From: Chlorobaculum tepidum TLS | GTDB lineage: Bacteria > Bacteroidota > Chlorobiia > Chlorobiales > Chlorobiaceae | DNA length: 64,000 nucleotides | Direction of reading: 5' to 3' | NCBI RefSeq assembly: GCF_000006985.1 | Contig: NC_002932.3 | Coordinates: 1,289,109 to 1,353,108, forward strand | Part shown: positions 57,609 through 64,000 of the stretch, one piece after another | Position numbering within the stretch: the first letter of the stretch is position 1 | Layout: each line of letters begins with the position of its first letter | The notes under the pieces: model-generated | Seen by the model: the letters and a program-made list of their open reading frames with translations, nothing else | The model's database searches: none | Told to the model about the DNA's origin: nothing | Made by a program: the position numbers and the translations under genes

Positions 57609-58258
57609 GATGATTTCTCTTTTCAGATTAAAACCTTTATTCTCTTATATCAAAATACATTACACGCGATCTATATATGCGGCAACCAGAAAAACTACTC
57701 GCTATTTTTAGCCATTTATATATTCGCACTTACTTTGCTCACTTTTAATATATAACAAGTCACAAAAAGACACAAAAAGTTTTTGCTGCCTTATAGGTAT
57801 TTCATATTTGAACAATTCGTGCATTATCATTGCTGAAAAACGGCAAATGGAGCGCGTAAAGTCGTCAAACCCAGCACCCCCGTGGTGATGACGGGAAGCT
57901 GGGCTTGAACATAAAAAGAATGGATTATTGAAACCGAGACGAAGAGAGTACCCTGTTCAGGATGATGGCTTCTTCAACCATAAACTATCATGAAACTTGG
58001 CACTGAACACTCCATTACTGAGCAATGGTTTATGCATCGGCTGTTTGTAAAAGCATGACGGTTCAGATGCGCATGGGTAAAAAATTCCTCAAGCACCCTC
58101 GCATCAGGTAGTAACGGGATGACGCCACCTCAAAAATGCTGTCATGGAACATCAAAAAGTGGCCATCCCGACGACCTTGCGAGATTCATTTGTGATAGAT
58201 TGCGAATCAAAAAGAAAGGCAAACACAACCCAATCTTCCCATCACCCGCAGCTACTCT
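57609..58258. other. Gene-poor region with a structured hairpin
   Basis: Apart from the small ORF before it, roughly 650 bases show no supported gene. AT-rich sequence (57610-57840) fits promoters. A strong two-part hairpin lies at 57865-57908. Short frames between 57950 and 58250 on the minus strand give protein-like but unassignable text. Confidence 0.45.
57865..57908. ncRNA. Possible structured RNA or protein-binding hairpin
   Basis: TCAAACCCAGC pairs with GCTGGGCTTGA (one A-C mismatch). Inside, CCCGT pairs with ACGGG around a 7-base loop (GGTGATG). There is no T-run after it, so it is not a terminator. An unpaired, purine-rich stretch (GGCAAATGGAGCGCGTAAAG) precedes it. No riboswitch class I know fits. 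Confidence 0.35.
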
Positions 58259-59080
58259 TTATAAGCACGAGTGCTGCTCGCCTTTCGGCTTTTGTTTTTC
58301 CGGAAAAATGAGGCGCTGGTTCATATCGAGAGAGGGTTCGGGAACTTCAGTGCGCCCCACGATATGTGCTGGCACACCAGCAACCGTGTAGTGCGGCGGA
58401 ACATCATCGAGCACCACGCTGCCCGCCCCGACCTTCGCACCTTCTCCGATTTTGATGTTTCCGAGAATCTTGGCCCCGGCGCCAATCATCACCGACTTAC
58501 CGACTTTCGGATGCCGGTCACCCGAATCCTTGCCGGTGCCACCAAGCGTCACCTCGTGCAGAAGCGAAACATTATCCTCTACCACGGCGGTCTCGCCGAT
58601 GACAAGGCTCGTGGCATGATCAAGCAGAATGCCCTTGCCGATTTTAGCCGCAGGATGAATATCTACCGCGAAAACCTCCGACATGCGGTTCTGGAGGAAA
58701 TAGGCCAGCGATTTGCGGTCATTCTGCCACAGCCAGTGAGCCAGCCGGTAAGACTGAAGCGCCTGGTAGCCCTTGAGAAAAAGCATGATCTCGAAATAGT
58801 TCACCGCTGCCGGGTCACGCTCACGGGTAGCCTCCATGTCGCAGGCTGCGCACCGGACAGATTCGGGGCTTTGCCGATAAAAATCCTCGAAGATTCCTTC
58901 AAGCACCGGCGGCGGAAAGTGCTTCGACCCAAGCTTCACCGAAAGCAGCATCGCCAGCGCCGGAGCGAACTCCTCATATCGCAAAATGTGCTGTTCCAGA
59001 AACAGCCGGATCTCCGGCTCACGCTCGCACTCGAGGCACGCTTCTTCACGAATCAATGACCAGATATCCTGTACACTCAT
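58259..59080 (-). CDS. cysE: Serine O-acetyltransferase (CysE/EpsC-type)
   Basis: This enzyme makes O-acetylserine for cysteine synthesis. The 273-residue protein (from the ATG at 59080 with AAGGAAG upstream) has an N-terminal helical domain and then the left-handed parallel beta-helix with hexapeptide repeats. Marker blocks are EVFAVDIHPAAKIGKGILLD, HATSLVIGETAVVEDNVSLL, VTLGGTGKDSGDRHPKVG and GAGAKILGNIKIGEGAKVGA. A longer open frame to 59116 exists but has a poorer start. It is followed on the minus strand by a gene-free region. Confidence 0.93.
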   Translation of the reverse strand: MSVQDIWSLIREEACLECEREPEIRLFLEQHILRYEEFAPALAMLLSVKLGSKHFPPPVLEGIFEDFYRQSPESVRCAACDMEATRERDPAAVNYFEIMLFLKGYQALQSYRLAHWLWQNDRKSLAYFLQNRMSEVFAVDIHPAAKIGKGILLDHATSLVIGETAVVEDNVSLLHEVTLGGTGKDSGDRHPKVGKSVMIGAGAKILGNIKIGEGAKVGAGSVVLDDVPPHYTVAGVPAHIVGRTEVPEPSLDMNQRLIFPEKQKPKGEQHSCL

Positions 59081-59360
59081 AACTTCCTTTTGGATGGTTA
59101 CGGCAACCCGAAACAACTACCTGCCGCATCATGCAATAAAGCGCCGCCAGCAGCTTAAAGGTTTCCCAGCGTCGAGCAGCGGCACTAACCGACAAATGTA
59201 AACAAAACAAGGCAAACCACCCGCTTGCCATTCTCGATCTTCTGTTCCGGAAATGCCCTCCATGATCGACCTTTCTGGCTATCCCGATAGCTCTGTGTTT
59301 TATGGAAAAATTTACGTACACTTCGTTAACATTTCCGTGAACACGACACTACGCGACACC

Positions 59361-59789
59361 ATGCTCATCTCCAGAAAAATCGAGATCGACTACGGCCACA
59401 CCCTTCCGAACAGCTTCACGTTCTGCAACCAGTTGCACGGGCATCGCGGCGTTATCGTGGCAACCGTCGAAGGGCCGGTCATCGACCGCGCCGGAGATGC
59501 CGAAGAAGGCATGGTAATAGATTTCAAGTTCCTGCGGCAGATCATGGACGAACATATCCACGATCAGCTCGACCACGGCTTCGCAGTCTGGAAAGAAGAC
59601 AAGGAAGACCTCGAATTCATCCTCAAACGCAACACCCGCGTGCTTGTAACCGACGCCCCCCCCACCGCCGAATGCCTCGCCAGATGGGCCTTCAACCAGA
59701 TCAGCGGCAAGCTTCCCGAAGGGGTCATTCTCAAAAACCTCCGCTGGTACGAAACACCGAACAATTGGGCGGACTACACGGGCGGGTAA
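59361..59789 (+). CDS. queD: 6-carboxy-tetrahydropterin synthase (QueD/6-pyruvoyl-THP synthase family)
   Basis: QueD makes 6-carboxy-tetrahydropterin in queuosine synthesis. The 142-residue product starts at the ATG at 59361 (MLISRKIEIDYGHTLPNSF). It has the zinc-binding Hs in YGHTLPNS and LHGHRGVIVATVEG and the strand VIDFKFLRQIMDEHIHDQLD. An open frame from 59253 adds 36 residues without resemblance. Queuosine pathway partner tgt is in the same window at 21 kb; the other queC/E/F genes are not seen. Confidence 0.9.
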   Translation: MLISRKIEIDYGHTLPNSFTFCNQLHGHRGVIVATVEGPVIDRAGDAEEGMVIDFKFLRQIMDEHIHDQLDHGFAVWKEDKEDLEFILKRNTRVLVTDAPPTAECLARWAFNQISGKLPEGVILKNLRWYETPNNWADYTGG

Positions 59790-59999
59790 GCGGACGCAAA
59801 TCGAGACAGGTCATCGACCGAACAAAGAAAAATAAGTATATGTTTGGTCCCGGAAGCATATATACCTGTGAGAAGGTATGCTTATTTTCAAGCATACAGC
59901 TTCAGGAAAGCGAACCAGAAACCCTGTTTACGGCAAATCGGTCATGCCGATTAAACTTCACCAGAACGCGCGGACAACACCGGCGATCCGTCGGGCAAT

Positions 60000-60317
60000 T
60001 CAGCGCTCCAGCCTGTCGGCAAGCGCCAGCTCGCTCTGCTGCCAGAGTTCTTCGATAGTGATTTTGGGATTCAGCACACGGATATATCGCCCTCGTCCTT
60101 TTTTGCCGGTGATTTCACACAGCACATGCTGATTGTCATGGTCGATGGCAAGCACCATTCCGGAAGCGAGACCATTCCCAGGATAGAAATCGACGAGCCA
60201 CTCCTGCGTTCCCTTGTTGATGCATTCGAGAAACCTGACGATAAGCGGTCGCTTGTGATGATAGAGGCTGATCTTGCCCTGGAAGAATTCGCCGTATCTC
60301 AGTGCCTGAAATTTCAT
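60000..60317 (-). CDS. Hypothetical protein, conserved-looking
   Basis: The 105-residue protein starts MKFQALRYGEFFQGKISLYH and has an alternating hydrophobic/charged pattern (IVRFLECINKGTQEWLVDFY, GLASGMVLAIDHDNQHVLCE) that predicts a small beta-rich domain. No family is recognised. The start is the first ATG of the frame, with no clear ribosome site. It lies between queD and the small lipoprotein, both on the other strand. Confidence 0.55.
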   Translation of the reverse strand: MKFQALRYGEFFQGKISLYHHKRPLIVRFLECINKGTQEWLVDFYPGNGLASGMVLAIDHDNQHVLCEITGKKGRGRYIRVLNPKITIEELWQQSELALADRLER

Positions 60318-60572
60318 TGCTGTTTAACGGTTATTGATGTGAAAGATTCTGGCTGTCGATTTGTAGATAAAATCGTCTCACGCCTGCAACCGCTACGAAC
60401 ATAACATTTTGGAAGGTTTCAATTCTGCAAACAGTGTAACGATGGGACTATTCATCACATGCCCCAAAAAGCTCACCGGTGACTGATTTGCACAATTGCG
60501 TCGTCCAATTGTGTAAAGCGTCAGAAACGCTGCCCGACAATTCCGGAAACAATGCTGCTTGACCTGGAGGCC

Positions 60573-60788
60573 ATGATGAAAAAACTGTTTGTACTGACAC
60601 TGCTGCTCGCCATTACCGGCTGCGCGTCATACCCGTACCATAAAGACGGACGAAGAGACAGGGATGACCGGTATCGCCGTGAGGATAGGCGAGACAGAGA
60701 TCGTGACCGGGACGACCGGAGGTATTATGACGATCGAAGAGATTCCGGCGACCGGTATGACCAGAACAGCGATTCGTGGAAACCCTAA
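60573..60788 (+). CDS. Small Asp/Arg-rich lipoprotein
   Basis: From the ATG at 60573 (GGAGG just upstream; a second ATG follows at 60576) this encodes 71 residues. The signal ends in a lipobox (LLAITGC), so the protein is lipid-anchored after cleavage. The rest is nearly all Asp and Arg with Tyr (RRDRDDRYRRED, then DRDRDRDDRRYYDDRRD). No function can be read from this. The positive and negative charges nearly balance. Confidence 0.7.
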   Translation: MMKKLFVLTLLLAITGCASYPYHKDGRRDRDDRYRREDRRDRDRDRDDRRYYDDRRDSGDRYDQNSDSWKP

Positions 60789-60867
60789 TACTGACCCCGG
60801 CCAGGCATGACCATCTCCGGGTGCCGAGCCGTTTTCTGCTGTCGAATGCAGCGGTTAAGCACCCGGG

Positions 60868-61806
60868 TTATGCCGATTTAACGATCCAGTACAGCTCGCT
60901 GCCCTGCCGGACTTTCTCGAAGCGACCCGAGGCGAGCAGCTCGCCCATTGTTTCGCGGATTTTCGCGGCGTCGCCGTCAAAAAGCTTGCCGAGAGCCGCT
61001 TCAAGTTCGCGTTCCTGTACCGGGTGGCGCGAGGCGATGCCCGCAACGGTGTCGAGCAAGTTGCCCACCGAACCAAGGTTCATTTCCCCCTTGGCGGGAT
61101 GCAGCACCGGAGCGGAAGAGGAAAGAACGAAAACCGCGCGCTGGATGAGTTCTTCGTCCGGAATGCCGACAAAGCTTTCGGGCGCGGGGCGGGTCGGCAT
61201 AACGAGATGAATCATGTCGGGACGAATCTCCGCAAGCACCGCCGCCATTTCCTTCAGCGCCTCCTCCGAATCGTTCACTCCTCTGATGAGCATCACCTCG
61301 ACCCAGAGCTTGCCGCGATACTCCTGCCGAAAAAGCCTCAAACCCTCGACATGTTTCTCGAAGGTAAAGCCAGGCGCAGGGCGGTCGATGCGCTCGAACA
61401 GCTCTGGTGAACCTGCGTTGAGCGACGGCAGCACAGCATCGGCTTCGAGCAGCTCCCGACGGACTTCCGGATCACTCAAGAGCGAGCCGTTGGTAATGAC
61501 CGCCACCGGGATTTTCGAGATTTTTTTGACTTCGGCAATCAGCCAGTCGAGCCCTTTGTAGAGCGTCGTCTCGCCGGAGCCGACAAAGGTGATCCAGTCG
61601 ATCGGCTTGCCGCTCGCGACCGTTTCGAGAATCTCCGAGAGAATCTCCTCTTTCGGGAAAAATTCACGCCGCTCCGTTACGAACGCCGTCGTGCGGCCAA
61701 GCTGGCAGTAGATGCAGTTCCAGGTGCAGCTTTTGGATGGCAACAGATCGACACCAAGCGACTGGCCGAGACGCTTGGAGGAGACGGGTCCGAAAACATA
61801 GGTCAT
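60868..61806 (-). CDS. Radical SAM protein (COG0731-type)
   Basis: The 312-residue protein has a radical SAM cluster motif CTWNCIYCQLG (Cx3Cx2C) near residue 27, followed by FVGSGETTLYKGLDWLIAEV (glycine-rich SAM site) and NGSLLSDPEVRREL. The short conserved start is TYVFGPVSSKRLGQSLGVDL. Relatives include molybdenum-cofactor- or wybutosine-like enzymes, but the substrate here is unknown. The C-terminal third looks like a winged-helix or helical extension (ELEAALGKLFDGDAAKIRET). It lies just downstream of the transporter gene on the same strand. Confidence 0.8.
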   Translation of the reverse strand: MTYVFGPVSSKRLGQSLGVDLLPSKSCTWNCIYCQLGRTTAFVTERREFFPKEEILSEILETVASGKPIDWITFVGSGETTLYKGLDWLIAEVKKISKIPVAVITNGSLLSDPEVRRELLEADAVLPSLNAGSPELFERIDRPAPGFTFEKHVEGLRLFRQEYRGKLWVEVMLIRGVNDSEEALKEMAAVLAEIRPDMIHLVMPTRPAPESFVGIPDEELIQRAVFVLSSSAPVLHPAKGEMNLGSVGNLLDTVAGIASRHPVQERELEAALGKLFDGDAAKIRETMGELLASGRFEKVRQGSELYWIVKSA

Positions 61807-61826
61807 GGCAAAGCTCCTTTTTATGA

Positions 61827-63191
61827 TCAGCCCGCTTCTGCGGCGGCTTCAAGTTCCAACATTTTCTCGGCACTCTCCGCTTCGAATGCCTCGCGCGACA
61901 CGTGCGGCAGCACCAGGCTGGAAATGGTGAAGGCGATGATTTCGAGCACGAAAATCGCCGCGTAGGCCAACATGTGGTTGCCCGAAAAGTGGAAGACGAG
62001 GTCGCGAATCACGCCCGCGCTCGAATGGCCGATGAAGATAGCGAGGCTCTGCGCGGTCCCCCACAACCCCATGTAAATACCGCTGCGCCCGGCGGTCATG
62101 TTCATCATCATGGTGATGTTCGAGACGCTCGCCGCGCCGAGGCCGATGCCGGTCACGACCAGCGCGATACGCAGAAACTGCACGTCGTGCATGAACCCGG
62201 CAGCGATAATCAGCCCGAAGCCTACCGCACCGAACACGTTACCGAAATAGGCGCCGCGCCGCGTGCCGATGCGGGAGAGCAAAAAACCGGTCAGCAGCAT
62301 GAAGATGAGCTGCGTGCCGCCCATCACCGGCTTGAAAAGCTTGGTCGTTTCAGAAACCTGCATCCCGAACACCTCCGCGCCAAAGGGATCCATCACCACC
62401 TCGTTGGCGAAAAGGGCGAAAATGGAGATGAAGATGTAGAGCGCGAAAAGCATCGTGTTGGGCGACGACGCGAGCAGGCGGATCGCCTGTGAAAAGGGAA
62501 TACTGTGCTTCTCCTTGTGAACGCCGACCCCGGCGTTCCGGCGCTCAACGCCAAGCACGGCAATGAGGCCGAAGGTAAGTGCGACAAGGCCGCCAATTTC
62601 GGCCACCTGCGTCAGCCGCTCCGGCGTGAACACTTTGAGATAACTGCCGATGGAGTAATTCGAAATGATGGCCGTCAGCACCATGAGCGTCCAGCTCGCC
62701 CCGGCAATCTTGCCGATATCTTTTTCGTCAACCATGTCGGCAATCAGGGCGTAGTAGGCTGTCGTGGCGACCTGGAGGCCGAAGCCGAAAACGAGGAAGA
62801 TGGCGCTGAGCTTCCAGAGGCCTACATCGCCAAGCGCGGAAAAGATGATGCTGACGAGGCTTCCCGTTCCATCGAGCCGCACCTCGTAGGCCGTCGTCGG
62901 CGCGAGGATGAAGGAGACAATGCAGCTCACCAGGCCGATAAGCACATATGGCGTACGCCGATAGCCGAAGATGGCGTAACGGTCGGAGAGGTTGCCCGCC
63001 CACACCTTGACGCCGAGAATGGCCAAAAGCTCCTTGAGACTGATCAGGCCAAGCGCGATGGTCGCGGGCAGGAACAGCTCCTTGATCATGACCCGGTTCA
63101 AGATGTCTTGCACAAAGCCGAGCATGATGCCGAACCCTATCTGAAACAGCGAGAGCCGGACAAGATTGAAAATCCGAAAGAATTTATTCAT
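61827..63191 (-). CDS. BCD/PucC-family MFS transporter (bacteriochlorophyll-associated)
   Basis: The product has about twelve transmembrane helices and the family hallmarks: NKFFRIFNLVRLSLFQIGFG at the start, ISLKELLAILGVKVWAGNLS, RRTPYVLIGLVSCIVSFIL and GAASVSNITMMMNMTAGRSG. This family includes PucC and LhaA, which help assemble antenna complexes in purple bacteria. In green sulfur bacteria the substrate is not known; pigment or precursor transfer is a reasonable guess. I used the ATG at 63191; an ATG at 63233 is also possible. The long upstream frame to 63608 overlaps the TPP riboswitch and is not coding. Confidence 0.85.
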   Translation of the reverse strand: MNKFFRIFNLVRLSLFQIGFGIMLGFVQDILNRVMIKELFLPATIALGLISLKELLAILGVKVWAGNLSDRYAIFGYRRTPYVLIGLVSCIVSFILAPTTAYEVRLDGTGSLVSIIFSALGDVGLWKLSAIFLVFGFGLQVATTAYYALIADMVDEKDIGKIAGASWTLMVLTAIISNYSIGSYLKVFTPERLTQVAEIGGLVALTFGLIAVLGVERRNAGVGVHKEKHSIPFSQAIRLLASSPNTMLFALYIFISIFALFANEVVMDPFGAEVFGMQVSETTKLFKPVMGGTQLIFMLLTGFLLSRIGTRRGAYFGNVFGAVGFGLIIAAGFMHDVQFLRIALVVTGIGLGAASVSNITMMMNMTAGRSGIYMGLWGTAQSLAIFIGHSSAGVIRDLVFHFSGNHMLAYAAIFVLEIIAFTISSLVLPHVSREAFEAESAEKMLELEAAAEAG

Positions 63192-63362
63192 GAAGCGCGG
63201 AAATGGATTGGAACTGTCTGAAAGCCTCTTCATCAAACAAGGCCATAATTTACACAAAACCCTTGCTTTCTCAAGGATTGCGTCCTGCGGCCATCCTTGG
63301 AAATCAGGGTGAATTTGGTTATCATGATTTTCAAAAGGCGCTTCCTCGTGAGCGTCGAAAAT

Positions 63363-63454
63363 CATCTTGGGGGTGCTTCGCCATGTTCCATGAACCGAAG
63401 CTGAGATCACACCCCTATAACTTGATGCAGGTAATGCTGACGCAAGGAAAGATG
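63363..63454 (+). promoter_or_regulatory. TPP riboswitch (thi box) upstream of thiC
   Basis: CATCTT pairs with AAGATG as P1 (63363-63368 with 63449-63454). The core has GGGGGTGC at the 5' side, GCTGAGATCACACCCCT in the middle, and GATGCAGGTAATGCTGACGC then AAGGAAAG at the 3' side. These are the invariant pyrimidine- and diphosphate-sensing parts of the thiamine diphosphate aptamer. It lies about 75 bases before the thiC start, so thiamine diphosphate should repress thiC. The downstream GAAGCA/TGCTTC pair may form the switching hairpin. Confidence 0.9.
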
Positions 63455-63528
63455 AAGCACGCATCTCCAAATCCTGCTTCACCGTCCCTTCCGACTCCGG
63501 ATTCCTGCTTTTCTTTCTGACTCGCTCC

Positions 63529-64000
63529 ATGAACCAAGAGAACGCATCCTGCCCCAAAAAACACTTTTTCGGCCCTGCATCATCCCGAATCACCGTCAAA
63601 GGCACCATCTACCCGATCGAGGTCGGCATGAGGCGCGTCGCCCTCACCCGCAGCTACGAGTGCAAGGGCGAGCGTTTCGACGCGATGCCGCTCTATGACA
63701 CCAGCGGTCCGTTCGGCGACGCAGAGCGCGAGCACGACGTGCGTAAAGGACTGGAACCGGTGCGCGACCGCTGGGGCTTCGACCGCGGCACGGTGGAGTC
63801 AGTGGGTGGCGAACTTTCGATGACAGGACGCAAGCCGCGCGTGGCGAAGGCGGGCGAGGCGGTGACGCAGATGCACTTCGCCCGCAAGGGGATCGTGACG
63901 CCGGAGATGGAGTACGTCGCCATCCGCGAGAACCAGGCGCTCGAAGCGTGGATCGAAAAATGCGGCGGCAAACCGGTGACGCCGGAGATGGTGCGAAGCG
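63529..64000 (+). CDS. thiC: Phosphomethylpyrimidine synthase, 5' part (cut by window edge)
   Basis: ThiC is a radical-SAM enzyme making the pyrimidine part of thiamine from aminoimidazole ribotide. The 157 residues present show SRITVKGTIYPIEVGMRRV, LYDTSGPFGDAEREHDVRKG and ARKGIVTPEMEYVAIRENQA, all characteristic of its N-terminal domain. The catalytic cluster at the C-terminus lies beyond the window. The gene is under the TPP riboswitch upstream. Confidence 0.95.
   Translation, partial: MNQENASCPKKHFFGPASSRITVKGTIYPIEVGMRRVALTRSYECKGERFDAMPLYDTSGPFGDAEREHDVRKGLEPVRDRWGFDRGTVESVGGELSMTGRKPRVAKAGEAVTQMHFARKGIVTPEMEYVAIRENQALEAWIEKCGGKPVTPEMVRS

Overview
The window is chromosomal DNA from a green sulfur bacterium (Chlorobiaceae), most likely a Chlorobaculum close to C. 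tepidum or C. parvum. The evidence is the combination of chlorosome envelope proteins (CsmI-like 2Fe-2S protein, CsmH-like protein), a bchF-bchC-bchX cluster, crtB and a CrtP-type phytoene desaturase, a PucC/BCD-type transporter, type III glutamine synthetase and a bacillithiol-type deacetylase, in GC-rich DNA. I assigned the species by gene content only.

Layout. 1-2.1 kb: partial exported MEMO-like protein, lysA, rpmG, tRNA-Leu(CAG). 2.2-8 kb: zinc-ribbon coiled-coil protein, rnpB RNA, a decayed PAS hybrid kinase behind a CPXCG protein, a lipoprotein and an aminotransferase. 8-14.5 kb: csmI, hflX-ybeY, crtB, lysS, an exported Arg-rich protein and a small membrane protein. 14.8-25 kb: ClC channel, AlbA_2 protein, a stretch of gene debris with a transglutaminase relic, a second intact hybrid kinase, tgt-rimO, a HARE-HTH/nuclease-like protein and an HD hydrolase. 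25-36 kb: 4-helix sensor-like protein, recD2, a wrecked glutamine amidotransferase gene, aroK-aroB, coaX, YjbQ protein, lrp-like regulator and glnN. 36-46 kb: crtP, a glycosyltransferase pair, csmH, dut, bshB1, oligopeptide-binding lipoprotein, bchF-bchC-bchX. 46-56 kb: typA, the heme/chlorophyll precursor operon hemX-hemA-hemC-hemD, a phosphatase operon, hemB, aroC. 56-64 kb: an exonuclease/phosphatase pseudogene, a newly noticed 46-residue membrane ORF, cysE, queD, a radical SAM protein, a BCD-family transporter, and thiC (running off the end) behind a TPP riboswitch.

How it fits together: hemA, hemC, hemD and hemB make uroporphyrinogen III from glutamyl-tRNA. bchF, bchC and bchX act late in bacteriochlorophyll a synthesis. 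crtB and crtP begin carotenoid synthesis. CsmI and CsmH sit in the chlorosome envelope, and the BCD transporter family is tied to pigment or antenna handling. The window is therefore strongly weighted to building the photosynthetic apparatus, interleaved with housekeeping genes. There are no insertion sequences, prophage modules or CRISPR arrays.

The most notable observations are a sigma-70 region 4-like helix-turn-helix tail fused to BchX, at least four decaying genes with lesions that can be read directly (nonsense codons, homopolymer frameshifts, loss of catalytic motifs), and several very low-complexity exported proteins.
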